A DNA stretch of 64,000 nucleotides from Tuctoria greenei (Eukaryota > Streptophyta > Magnoliopsida > Poales > Poaceae). Under the pieces are notes generated by a model, which searched no databases, was not told where the DNA came from, and was given only the letters and a program-made list of their open reading frames with translations. Made by a program: the position numbers and the translations under genes. Numbering within the stretch: the first letter of the stretch is position 1; each line of letters starts with the position of its first letter. Where the stretch lies: NCBI GenBank assembly GCA_036927565.1, contig JAYESD010000002.1:145087167-145151166 (forward strand), read 5' to 3'. Of the stretch, positions 22,216 to 32,642 are shown piece after piece.

Positions 22216-23075
22216 CTTCATGTTATCTAACCTGGACATTGTCACTCATATGCAACATCTCTTTGCCTTCAGTCCCAATGAAATTTCATTAGCTTCGACA
22301 CACCTTTCACTTGTAACTGCCATTAACATGTCTGATGAGGAAGCTTCACTTATTGATAAATCTATGCTTGAAAGATTAAGGTCAAATTCCTATGAAATGG
22401 GTAAAAACAAGATTTGTGATTGAAGTTGTTCTCTTTGTCGCTTGTGTGAAGCACTAAGAGAGATGGTACTGATTTGTAGTCAATATATTCAGCCATTAGA
22501 ACTGATAAAGTAGTATCTTCGTAAGTTTTTAAAATGGAGAGAAGAGAAAGAAATATTTTAGGGCTTGATTGGGTGTACTCAATCTAATTGGATTGACGTG
22601 GATTGGAGTGAAGAATGAACTAACTTTCTCCTCAATCCACTTATATTGAAGTGGATCCACTCCTATCCAAATAAGCCCTCAAATGGATGGGAAGTATCAT
22701 CAGACTTAAATTGAAGCTTTTAACAATCCATATGAGGAGTCCTGGGTGTTACTTGCATCTACAAGAGCTTGGTGTGAAGGGATTAGCTTGACAGGAGCTT
22801 CAAGAGTTGTGCTTCTAGATGTTGTTTGGAACCAAGCTGTTGAAAGGCAAACCTAATCATCACAGGTCAGAAGAAATTTTATACACATACAATTTTACTT
22901 ATGGAACAGGTGAAGGTGATAAATATGATAGTCAACAGGCCAAAAAGGATCACTTGTCCAAATTAGTCTTCCCTACAAAAGTTGAATTTAATAATGTTTG
23001 AAACATGCTATCTAAAGCTGAAATAGAGCATTGTTCTAAGTTCATTTTAGAGGATACAAATATATACAATATATA
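22216..23075 (+). pseudogene. SNF2 helicase (DRD1/CLASSY-like) fragment A, right arm and unpaired continuation
   Basis: The plus strand carries, in order across several frames: LVTAINMSDEEASLIDKSML, KNKICD, LCEALREMV, QYIQPLELI, then after the MITE FNNP and WVLLASTRAWCEGI, SLTGASRVVLLDVVWN and AVERQ (motifs V and VI region). Beyond the paired arm it continues with EILYTYNFTYGTGEGDKYD, KKDHLSKLVFPT and MLSKAEIEHCSKFI. The YTYN and LSKLVF/LSELVF tail after motif VI is a feature I associate with DRD1/CLASSY-type SNF2 proteins. The invariant SRAYRIGQ part of motif VI appears deleted after AVERQ. Directly downstream, in opposite orientation, lies the TNP2 3' end (23218). Confidence 0.75.
22561..22678. 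mobile_element. MITE (118 bp) inserted in the right arm of the hairpin
   Basis: Imperfect terminal inverted repeats: GGGCTTGATTGGGTG at the left, and GGGCTTATTTGGATA from the reverse complement of the right end. Flanks are TTA and TCA, possibly a decayed 3-bp duplication as in Tourist-like elements. The other hairpin arm (about 21678-21690 region, reverse complement) reads straight through from 'gaaata' to 'caaatggatggg', which serves as an empty site and shows the hairpin existed before the MITE arrived. Confidence 0.75.
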
Positions 23076-24203
23076 TCATTCCAGCATTGGCATCTTCTCG
23101 CATATAGGGTTTCAAATCCTTTTTAATGCTTCTCTCTACGCTCTTGATGTTTTCTGGTTCGGTGAAAAGGTACATCTCTTCATACTGATTCTATTCCTCT
23201 TCATTGTCTCCCACATTCTAACCCCCAACAAAATTTTGCTTTCCAGAAACAACTACGTGCATCTTCTCAGTTTCTGGATCTTGTACATAAAAAACTTGTG
23301 CAACACAATCGGCTAGAACCCGCAGGTCATCTTTATAACCCACTTTATTCAAGTCTACCAGTGTCAGCCCATATTTGTACAATTTCACACCATCAGGATG
23401 TTTCACCCATTGTCACTTAAATACGGGCATTAACATTCTTTCGCCATAATCAAGTTCCCATATTTCCTCTATGAACCCGAAGTATATGGTATTCTGCCCT
23501 TGTGAATTATAAGCCTCAATACGAACACCACTATTTTTTGCAACACTCTTACAATCTTTTTCTTTAGTGTAAAATGTGTAACCATTGATATCATATGTTT
23601 GCCATGATGTCACCAAAGCACATGGGCCAGAAGCTAACCTCTTCATTGTTTCCTCTTCTATAGAGTTTTCGTATGGTATATTTTTGTCCATTAAACATTC
23701 AGTGAAACATCTTCTGTGCTCTTTCATGATCCAGTCCTCTGTGCGGTCTTTTTTTCATTAGCAAAGCTCAATTTGGTGTTCCTCGACGTATGACTCAGCT
23801 ATTGAGAGCTGTTATAGTACACCAAAATGTGCATGGTGTACATTATTGTAATCTTGAACGATAAAAGTTTTCTTACCCACTTTGCCTCTCCCATGTAGTC
23901 TACTCTCATGTACTATTATAGGCACACCTATCGGTTTTCCATCTCTGATATAATCAGCGCAACCCTTAATCACTTCATTAGTGGTGTATCCTTCCATAAT
24001 TGAACCATCTAGGTGAGCACAGTTCCGCACATAACCTTTTAATACTCCTAAATATCTCTCCAACGAAAACATATGATATAAATATATTGGCCCCAAGGCT
24101 TTTATTTGATCCAAAAGATTTATGATTAGGTGTACTTGAAAATCGAAAAAGGATGGTGGGAAACACATCTCGAGCTTGCACATAGTCTCGACGATGTGTG
24201 TTT

Positions 24204-24615
24204 CACTATAGGAATCCCGATCAATTACTTCGGCCAAAGCCGACGTAATTAAGGGCAAAACCAACGTAAGATACTTAATTACATCGGATTTCCATTAATT
24301 ACGTAGGTTGAAGTCCGACGAAGCATTTTGGACGTAACTAAAGTAACTTACATCGGCTGCCAACGTAATTAAGTAACTTACATCGGTATTCTGCAGCCAA
24401 CGTAAGCTATTTACCGGGATGGGCCGCGGGCTGGGCCGCAAAACTTAAGTCGGCCCCTGCCCGGCGGACGAAAGTTAAGTAGTCTAACACTTGTCGGTAT
24501 GGCATAACCGACGTAAGTTAAGTGGTATAACATACGTCGGTTTATGGCCGGACCGACATAAGTTAAACTGGGCTAACTTACGTCGGCTTAACCATAGCCG
24601 ATGTAAGGTAAGTTT
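24204..24615. repeat. Left subterminal repeats of CACTA-2
   Basis: About twelve copies, in both orientations, of a motif around ACTTACGTCGGC / GCCGACGTAAGT, 20-45 bp apart. The mirror array is at 30125-30433. Confidence 0.85.
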
Positions 24616-25559
24616 TCATTTTTAAAAAATAAAATAGAAACTAACTACCTCGCAGGATTGAGAGCTCCGGTTATACAGTTTATAAAGAAACACATATTCA
24701 TAGAAACAGTTTATACACAGATACACAATATAGTCCACAAAACATTCAAAACATCTACACAACAACACAAAACTGTTTCAAAGCATTCACTGGGCTACAC
24801 ACTATCCCCTCCACTACCTCCAGAGCCGAGATCTTCTCGGTGTGTCCCTCCGGGTGCCTGTAGGAATGGCGAAGGAGTTTGCGCCACCGTTCTTGAACCC
24901 TACAAGAGAACCATATATTCCCTGTATTAGCATTGTAAAGAATTGCACAACCCTGTAAAGAATCATAAAACCAACATATAAATAACGAAAATGTACTTGT
25001 CTATAAATTTAAGCATGCACTCAAGTTATTAAACATCAAGTCACTAACCAAACCCTCCTCTTCACGGTACTATAGAACAATTTCAACGGAGGTAAAGGAT
25101 GTCATTTGGGTGTGTGATGGTGAGGTTGATGACAGAAGCTCCACATCATAAGGCAGTTGTTTCGCAGTTCTTTTATGCTTTCAGAACTTAGCATTTGGTT
25201 TTCTTCCACTCCAGGTGCCCCAAATCCAAGAACTAGCAAGATGGAAACTTGGTCTCAATCCAAGAACCTTCCAACCACCTGGCCGCATCCTACACCAAAA
25301 ATCCTATGTTGTACCTCTGTTTCACTCTCTTCCACTCTATGTTCTACCTCCTTATATCCCTATATATGTAAAATAACTTAATGAATACGACAATATTAAA
25401 GAAATAGTTTATTACCTGCTTCGGGGTCTGCTGCGGCGGAAGCGTAGGAATCTCGATATCGTGACCGGTGCTTCGAGGAAGAGTCTGCCATTGCAAATAT
25501 TAGAAGATATATGTTATTGAAATGGTATGAAATTTAACTACGATTGTTTAAATTACTTA
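24616..25559. other. 3' part of CACTA-2, nothing recognised
   Basis: No frame with recognisable similarity. Given minus-strand gene orientation this would be 3' exon or untranslated sequence of the Transposase_24-like gene. Small A-rich and C-rich tracts only. Confidence 0.4.
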
Positions 25560-26580
25560 CCGCCATCGCTGCTTGCATCTAGGCCATCATTAAGGTCGTC
25601 CTCCGCTACTCCTCCCTTGCCTCCGCCCTTGACCTCTCCAGCTCCGCCTGGGTCTGTGCCAGTGTCTCCTTTAAGGAAATGAGCTCCAGCTGGGTCTGCA
25701 AGAGACGACCACTTGAGGTCCCAACGGACGAGGCCTGCGACGATGAAGCGCCTCTCACTGGTCGCACCGACCTTGAGTCGACAACTCCATCAAAAATGGC
25801 AAACCTGCAAAAGAGTGAAAACACTAAGTAGAAGAAGGTAAATTAAAAAAGAAATGAAACAAATGAAAAACTCATCGTCCATGGGCCTTCCGGCCTCCGC
25901 TCGCGTATGCGGCTTGGGGGTCGATCGGTGTGCTTTCCCAATAGTAATCTGCATCGTGTACCTTCGTGACCTCTTGCGCGTACTTTTCGTACAAAACAAA
26001 GAAATTTTGTAAGCATGTAAATAATAGTATTAGTTATAATGAACTTGATGAATTTTGAAAACTTACAAGTCAGTCGGCTGCGACCTGACTACACTGCTCT
26101 GGCTGAGAAGGGTCACTTCCCTTGTGACCTCTCTTCCAAACCTACTTACCATGCATTTATCCAAACGCAAGTAGTCGTCGCTGCCAAAGTTGTGCTTGCT
26201 CTCGGACACCACGCGACACTGTCTAGCCTTTGTGGACTTACTAATGAAAGCCTCACTAGCCCATTGCCAATAGAAAGCTAAGTACACCTCAGTGTTACCC
26301 TGTAATCAGGAAATACTAACCTACACATATTTAATTTTTCATCAATGCAGTTAACATACATAGATATTGTAAATATTTTACAATATTAAAAACTTACCTC
26401 CGTGTACTGCTCCTCTGTCAAGTACACGTTGGAGTCCTTCTTGAATGGACCCTTTGCTGCTCCTACTCCTGCTCCCGGGGGGGGGGGGGGGGGGCGCTTG
26501 TAGTACGCGTTGACGAACTGAATCTGGGAATTCGACAACGCTGTCCCGTGAGCTTCCGAGCATTGTAATGGATGCAGAAA
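25560..26580 (-). pseudogene. Transposase_24-like second protein of CACTA-2, 3' part
   Basis: Minus-strand exon-like pieces: HGTALSNSQIQFVNAYYKRP followed by a Pro run encoded by an 18-bp G/C homopolymer (26477-26494), GPFKKDSNVYLTEEQYTEV, then YLAFYWQWASEAFISKSTKA with VVSESKHNFGSDDYLRLDK (26287-26063). Further on, in a shifted frame at about 25985-25875, come DADYYWESTPIDPQ and ASGGRPMDDE, and last a C-terminal coiled coil (LQTQLELISLKETLAQTQAE). This is the Transposase_24 arrangement found in the DNA-binding partner protein of plant En/Spm elements. Gaps between pieces look like introns (gt-ag candidates) or breaks. It starts abruptly after a TNP2 N-terminus, see next entry. Confidence 0.75.
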
Positions 26581-27221
26581 AGCATGCAGTTGTCTGAACA
26601 CACATCAATGTTCTCATACTTCATACCGAGACCGAAAAGAATTTTCTTCGACTTATACATATGTTTAGGCACTTTGTTTGGATGTGGAAGGGCATCATTG
26701 AAAAAATTGATGAGCTCGTTGTAACTATTATTAGAAAATAAGAACTTAGACTTAATTGCCATAAGTCTAGTCACAAAATTGAGGATTGTCATTTTAGTGT
26801 GTCCATGCAGCTGCTCTTCTGAATCTTTGAGAAGTTTGAATAACTCTTTAACCTCTGTTGTTTGAGGATCCTACGTAAGCTCTGGTCGTATAGCTTCCAG
26901 CATCTCATCCATCATATCAACATCCGTGGCATCATCATTGCCTGCTTCCACTTCCTGTACAGCTTGAGAACCTGTCTCGTCGTGGAAGTTCCACAACTCA
27001 TAATGTGACACGTAACCATTTTGACAAAAGTGCATTGTAAGTTCCACTTTGTCAAAAAATGTTCCGTTTCGGCATTTCGTACATGGGCACCAAGCCTTAT
27101 CGCTATTTGACAATGAAAAAGCTCGTTCCACAAAAGGTTCTGTCTTGGTGTACCACTCATCTGAGTGACCACCAGTTCTGCTCATCCAACCAGTATACAT
27201 CGAACTACGGTCTTCGCCCAT
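26581..27221 (-). pseudogene. TNP2 N-terminal fragment of CACTA-2, joined to the Transposase_24 region
   Basis: From MGEDRSSMYTGW (27221) through WCPCTKCRN, the transposase-associated zinc motif, FCQNGYVSHYELW, a TAG near 26870, then FVTRLMAIKSKF, NNSYNELINFF and GLGMKYENIDVCSDNCMLF, which is normal TNP2 order. Similarity to TNP2 stops after CMLF. The downstream DNA codes the Transposase_24-like protein in another frame. The whole TNP2 catalytic part is missing, so the element looks like an internal-deletion derivative that fused the start of one gene to the end of the other. Confidence 0.8.
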
Positions 27222-27780
27222 GTTTCATTCTGCAATTTAAAGCCAGACAAATTACCATTAGTTTCTCGTTAATTTATGCACGATAGAGGAAATAATGAGA
27301 GAGACAGTGAATTATGTCCGTCGGGGTCTGCCATACACACGCGCGGGTGATTTAGATGCATACTTTAGCTTCACACTAAATGGCACGACAAAACCTAAGT
27401 GTCCTGTCGGGGTTGGGCGGCAACTTCCGCGTGCCTTTTCTCCTTCTCCACGGCATTGGCATGGCAGCCATCAGTGGTGAGAAAGACAAAGGGAATGCAT
27501 TCATTCACACCCACTCATTTCATTTTCATCACCGAGTGACCTCATAGATTTTGATGGCCTTCACCATGCATCTTCTTCCTTGTGCCTTGCCCCCGGCCGT
27601 TTGGGAGGTGGGAGACTAGGACTGGGAGCGGAGAATGGCGGAGGTAGGCAGGATTGGTCTCAGGGCCCTTGGCTTCTTAACTTGGGCCGCCACCTGTCGT
27701 GGTTGACCTAACCAGGACGCCGCCGCCGAGGACATCTAGCCAGCCAGTCCACGTCTCCAACTAACTAATCTTCGGCCCAA
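27222..27780 (-). other. Upstream region of the CACTA-2 TNP2 fragment
   Basis: No convincing coding sequence. Candidate promoter or leader of the truncated transposase gene; the segment at 27560-27760 is GC-rich. The nested LTR-like sequence begins at about 27780. Confidence 0.35.
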
Positions 27781-28039
27781 ATGAAATTGCATCTAGGAAT
27801 CCCTTATGGGTTTTGGATGATTTATGACGAGCAAATGAGATCCTAACCACTTTGTTGAGATGAGCACATGTTCTAATGAGAAAATAAGCAAGGTTCCAAA
27901 AAGAAGGGAGAATGAGGAGCATTGTGGAAAAGAGCTCAAGGAACAAGTGTAGTAGATAATTGTGTATGGAGTGTGTTAAGGAAACACACCCCAAGAGCTC
28001 AAGCACAAATAATCACACACATTGCAGAAGTTTATACAG

Positions 28040-28460
28040 GACCAGACTAGTCCGATTGACACTGGACTAGTACGATATCTTTCTGCACAAGATCGGACAA
28101 GTCCGATATCACCACGGACTAGTCCGATATCTCTCTTACTAGAATCGGACTAGTCCTCCCCAGTGCGGACTAGTCCTCCAAACACTTCACAAGTTGCACA
28201 AAATCGGACAAGTCTAATATTAGCACGGACTAGTCTGAAAAACCCTCTGACCTAAATCGGACAAGTCCTCCAAGTGCGGACTTGTCCCCAATTCACTTAG
28301 GGTTTCACGTTTCTGGATAAGTCCGATATCCACCGGACTAGTCCGAAGATTTCCAGAAGCGAAATCGGACAAGTCCGCTTCTAGCCGGACTAGTTCGATA
28401 TTTCAGGACACTAGGGTTTGCTACACACAGCACACCGGACTAGTCCGGTGTCCACCACAG
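28040..28460. repeat. Dense array of CGGACTAGTCCG-type palindromes in the copia-like LTR
   Basis: About sixteen copies of the 12-bp palindrome or its GGACAAGTCC variant in 420 bp, often followed by 'atatc', with two further copies at 29165-29200. The array lies just upstream of the TATA box at 28508. Confidence 0.88.
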
Positions 28461-28507
28461 ACTATTCCGATCTTTCTAAACCCTAACGGTAACTTTTGGG
28501 AACCCCA

Positions 28508-28515
28508 TATAAATA
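28508..28515 (+). promoter_or_regulatory. TATA box downstream of the palindrome array
   Basis: TATAAATA followed by 'ggtgtacacagctcatc', a plausible start region. Its position right after the palindrome array suggests that the palindromes lie in the U3 enhancer region. Confidence 0.55.
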
Positions 28516-29290
28516 GGTGTACACAGCTCATCTTTCAGATAACTCGAGCCCCTACGCCGTCACACCTCCCAAGAGCCTCAAAAACACATCTCTCCGCGAA
28601 ATCAAAGGCAACAAAGATCAATCCCTTAAGGATACACTTTGGATCATTGGAGAGACACGGTTCATCACTCATTGAGCTCTTGCTTTGATTCCCTAACACA
28701 CTCCTATGATTTTTCATTGTAATCTTTCGAGTGTGTTCTTGGTGGAGTTCTTGTTGTAATCTTGGGGAGCCCTCAACGTGTGAGAAGGCCCCTTGAATTT
28801 GGTTATTTGCCCTTTGTGATAAATGAAGAGGATTGGCCTTCGTGGCAATCCGACGAGGGTAGGGTTGGAGAAGACCCGGTCCTTTTGTGGACTCCTCAAT
28901 GTGGATGTAGGTTGCCTCTGTGGGAATCGAACCACGGGATAAAGTGCTTGTGTTCTTACTTCGCGCTCATCGTTCTTATACATCATATTAAGCTAGGGTT
29001 TCAATCAATCTTGCTTACTTTACGTTGAAACATTAAATATAAGATTGACTTATGGTATATCCTAGTTCATAATCGTGTAACACTTCAATTACTAGTATAT
29101 TTCCGCTGCATACATCCTAAAATCAAATTAATCGATCAAATTTTATTAACCTAGTCGTTACACACCGGACTAGTTGGCACTTAACCGGACTAGTCCGATA
29201 CCTCAAGATTTGATCTGGTGCTTGTGTTGCAGGTTACGAAAAAAATCAAAAAGGCCTATTCACCCCCCCCCCCCCTCTAGGACTCATTCA

Positions 29291-30124
29291 CCACAAGACC
29301 CACCTCTCTTATCTTACTCACACATCACTGCTCGCACCTCTCGCTCTCCTAGAGCCACCGGCCACCCCCGACGTCGCGGCACCCGACAGGTGGCTGACCC
29401 TGATGCCGCCCTCTTCATGGTGCTGGAGCTCGGTGCCCCAATTTCACCTCCCTCACACCGGCCACCCCCGGCGCCGCGGCACCCCGACGGTCGGTGGCCC
29501 CCGTTTCCGCCCTCCCCACGACGGTCGAGCTCGGCACATAATGAAACCAATTAAGCATAATCTACACTAAACTAATTAAGAATAATCTACACTAAGCAAA
29601 TTAAGCACAATTAAGCAAATTAACCACTTAAGCATAATTAAATAAAAATAATCTACACTAAGAAAATTAAGCATAATTAAGCAATTAACTACTTAAGCAT
29701 AATTAAATAAACAATTAAGCAATTTAACGATAATTTAAACAATTAAATTCAATTTCAAATTTGAATTTGAGGTGGTGGGTTAGGGTGGGGGGGCTCGGGG
29801 AGGGGAGGGGGAGGGTGGGGCGGGGGGCTTTGCAGGGAGGGTGAGGGTGGGGGGCGCTCGAGGAGGGGAAGTGTGTGGGGGGGGGGGGGGGGGCGCTCAG
29901 GGGGGGGGAGTTGGGAGGGGGGGTGCTTGTGTAGGGGGAGTGGGGGTGTGGAGAGGATGCCTTAGCCGGCGAGGTGGCGGCGGCAAGGTGGTCGGGCGCT
30001 ATGGCGACATCAGGTGTGGCGGCGGCGTCGGGCGTGGCGTCGGCGGCTCTGATGGCGGGGAAAGAATCACAAAGCGGCGGGGAAGGAAAAAGAAGAGATG
30101 CGCGCGGGTACATGTTAAATTTCA
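29291..30124. other. GC-rich, AT-repeat and G-run segments of CACTA-2
   Basis: Three compositional blocks: a GC-rich stretch at 29291-29560 with no gene recognised, an A/T-rich stretch of imperfect repeats of 'aattaagcataat' at 29540-29745, and a strongly G-rich block at 29765-29960 with many runs of three or more G (including a run of about 20 at 29877-29893 region). The long frames here on both strands are low-complexity Pro/Ser or Gly/Arg and are not believed. Confidence 0.6.
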
Positions 30125-30433
30125 CAACTTACATCGGCTAAATTCAACTACTTATGTTGGCATGTTAGACTAACGTCAGCCGCTTTTATAGCTGACTTAA
30201 TTTAAGTTTAACTTTCGACAGCCGTGTAAGTTATGTCGGCTGCGGGTCCCAACCGATGTAAGTTAATGTTTATTGCTGTTGGCTGATCAACTTACGTCGG
30301 CTGTGGGAGAGCAGCGGACGTAAGTAAGTTAACTTATGTCAGTTATGAGCAACCGACGTAAGTTACTTTAAGTACATCGGCTGGCCGACGAAAGTTAATT
30401 TGGCCGACATAATTGATAGGAATTCCTGTAGTG
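30125..30433. repeat. Right subterminal repeats of CACTA-2
   Basis: Around ten copies of the ACTTACGTCGGC / GCCGACGTAAGT motif ending in the right terminal inverted repeat. Mirror of the left array. Confidence 0.85.
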
Positions 30434-32642
30434 TTTTCAGATAGTCTAAATCTTCAAATGTGTGATGATAACTTTTATAAGCTCTGGTTTGATGACTCTT
30501 GTTGCAATAGTAAGGAACACTGTCATCATCATGTGACAGTTGTGAGAATTAAAATCGAATAAAGACAAGTCTTTCATCGAGACTAGTTTGCGGATATTGG
30601 ATGAGAAACTCGTGGGCACTTTGATCCCACGCAAGCATTCGCAAATTGCTTTTTTCTGTTCAAGTGTCAAGTTGTAGCTGACTGGGGCAAGGTAATTCTT
30701 CCCGTTTGCCTTTTGTACTGGATGAAGCTCTGGTCTCATATCAAGATTTACTAGGTCCATACGTGAATTTAATCCATCCTTTTTTTTTTCCTCGGCATGT
30801 CTGGCAAGGTCCCAACGATGGTGTCAAATACATTCTTTGTAACGTGCATCAAATCAATACAATGGCAAAATTCCAGATTCTTCCAATACGGAAGATACTT
30901 GAAAAAAATTTATTGTTTCTTGAAAGCCATGTAAGTTGTATCACCCGAAGATGTACTTTTCTTTCTCTTTATTCATTTACATTTTTTGCCCTTATCAAAT
31001 GCAATATGAATGTTCTTGACCATTTCGAACACGAGTTTTCCACTGTAAGATTTTGGTGCAGTATCTTTTTCGATTATGTGATCAAATTGTTCTTTCATCT
31101 ACCTATACTTTTGTCTATCTATCAAGAATCGCTGGTGTCTTATGTACACCATATTTCTAGATAAAGTGAGTTACAAAAATCCAGTTCTATCCACGCACCT
31201 TACACAATCATTCTTCCCTTTCATTTGTCTCGTTAATGTAAACAGTCCGGGATAATCATGCACGGTAACGAATATCATTGCTCTTAGAGTGAAATACTTC
31301 CGCTTCTACTCATCCCATGTACGTACCCCTTCATTCCACAATTTCACCATATATCCGAATAAAGGTTCCAAGAACACATACATTTCGATGTCGGGTTGTT
31401 TCGGACCATGGATAAGAACAGATAACAAGATATATTTCCTTTTGTGACACAACCACGTCGGTAGGTTGTACATCATTAAGACCACGGGCCATGTGTTGCG
31501 TATGCTCCTTTTTTTCTCCAAACGGATTCATTCCGTCTGTACCCAAGGAAAATCTTACATTTCTGATTTCCTTTGCAAATTCTGGATACTGAATATCAAA
31601 ATTTTTCCACTCCATTGCATCACCAGGGCGTCGAATATGTTTTTCATTCTTCTTGCACTGCTCGGCATGCCAATGCATAAGTTCAGGCTCCCTAGGGTTT
31701 TAGAACAAAAGCTTCAAGTGATCAATTACTGGAAGGTACTACATCACCAAGGCAGAAATTTTTCTCTTATTCTTCCCATCTGTATCAACAGAAGTATCAT
31801 TATCGTCACCTTTAGGACCAATAATAAACTTCTTATTCATCTGAGACTTTTTCATGTTCATAACATACTGGTGGTTGTAGTTCTTCTTATATCTATTGAC
31901 ACCACAGATGGGGCATCTAGTTGCGAGCTCATGCTCTTTGTGATACAGAATACAATGGTTCACACAAGCGTGTATTTTTGTCACACATAGTGCCATCGGG
32001 CAAAGAAGTTTCTCTTTATAAGTGCTCCTGGGCAACTTATTTGAATTTGGAAGAATTTCTGTTATAAGATTCAAAAGATCAGAGAAACTACAATCAGACC
32101 ATTCGTGTGTGGCTTTCAACTTTAGTAGTTCTAGGACTGCACGCAATTTAGTAAACTCTTTATCACAACCGTTTGATTCATCATATAAAAGCTCCGTCGC
32201 CGCATTCTGCAATGTCTCCATTCTGCTTAAACCTTTACTTGCTCCCATATAAGTCAATACGTATGGTTTAATGTGACGCAACATCTCATCACAATCGAAC
32301 TCATCATCATCATCACCATCTTGATTGTCACTACAATTATCGATATGAACATTATCGTCATCTGAACCTCTCTCATCATCTTTATCCACTTCATATGTAT
32401 CCAACTCACCATGCTCTGTCCATATTGTGTAGTTTTTTTTAAACCTCTCTTCACCAAATGAGATTGGATTACTATAGTACTATCCAAGTAATCTTATTTT
32501 TGCAGTCGATACATGGACATAATATGTCATCTATCTTTTGCAACTTCGCATGTCTCTTGGATGCTTCAATAAAATTTGCAACATTATAAATGTACATAGG
32601 ATTGGGTCTTGGCAAGTTATACATCCACGCTCGACAGTCCAT

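Larger units (their letters stand above)
21541..22800. repeat. Long near-perfect hairpin (inverted repeat) made of SNF2 helicase gene fragments
   Basis: The left arm 21541-22099 is the reverse complement of the right arm 22129-22800 once a 118-bp MITE at 22561-22678 is removed. Both arms are then about 555 bp and the loop (22100-22128) about 29 bp. In the stretch 21775-21930 against 22300-22450 I count about one mismatch in ten. Each arm carries two pieces in opposite orientation that translate as SNF2 C-terminal helicase segments. A transcript through it would fold into a long double-stranded RNA, a possible substrate for Dicer-like enzymes. Whether it is transcribed cannot be seen. Confidence 0.88.
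27780..29290 (+). repeat. Copia-like LTR fragment inside CACTA-2
   Basis: An LTR-type organisation on the plus strand: 'gttttggatgat' near the start, a palindrome-rich block (28040-28460), TATAAATA at 28508-28515, a leader with 'gtgtgagaaggcc' and 'gtttgcctctgtggg'-like text, and an end 'gcctattcaccccccc' with 'ctctagg', comparable to 'cgttcaccccctctagtag' at the end of element D's LTR (46751-46770). No internal region or duplication was found, so it is either a solo LTR with worn ends or a fragment. Assignment to a Sirevirus-like copia family is tentative. Confidence 0.5.
24204..30433 (-). mobile_element. CACTA-2: 6.2-kb CACTA element nested in the TNP2 gene of CACTA-1
   Basis: Left end CACTATAGGAATCCCG at 24204. 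The right end, read on the minus strand from 30433, is CACTACAGGAATTCCT (26 of the first 31 positions agree). Flanking 3-bp duplication TTT (24201-24203 and 30434-30436). Both ends have subterminal arrays of TTACGTCGGC-type motifs. Removing it rejoins the TNP2 reading on the two sides. It is a different family from CACTA-1 because TIR and subterminal motifs are unrelated. It carries only partial transposase genes, so mobility would have needed a helper. Confidence 0.92.
23218..32642 (-). pseudogene. TNP2-type CACTA transposase of CACTA-1, split by CACTA-2
   Basis: Cuts and rejoins CACTA elements. Minus-strand order: transposase-associated domain from about 32642 (MDCRAWMYNLPRPNP, CPCIDCKN), a frameshift in an A-run at about 32440, an acidic stretch, the N-terminal domain with zinc site CPICG (32404-31739), and the Transposase_21 core (31678-31306: FDIQYPEFA, FSLGTDGMNPFG, VVLMMYNLPTWLC in a shifted frame). 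Next comes a very broken middle (31300-30790) with the core motif CIDLMHVTKNVFDTIVGTL in a shifted frame. Then 30760-30446 (RPELHPVQKANGKNYL), the CACTA-2 insertion, 24203-23812 (FPPSFFDFQVHLIINLLDQI, RYLGVLKGYVRN), and the C-terminal domains (DUF4218 then DUF4216-like: GYTFYTKEKD, YYGFIEEIWELDYG-like, VAQVFYVQDPETEKMHVV) ending near 23218. A TGA at 23405-23410 interrupts QWVKHPDG. Clearly dead. Confidence 0.9.

Noticed and set aside
23005..23316. Plus-strand membrane-like protein after MLSKAEIEHCSKFI
   Set aside because: Only the first 25 or so residues belong to the SNF2 fragment; the hydrophobic rest is the antisense of the TNP2 C-terminal region.
29841..30173. Gly/Arg-rich or Pro/Ser-rich proteins in the G-run region
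   Set aside because: Low-complexity products of homopolymeric DNA on both strands; no domain or conservation evidence.
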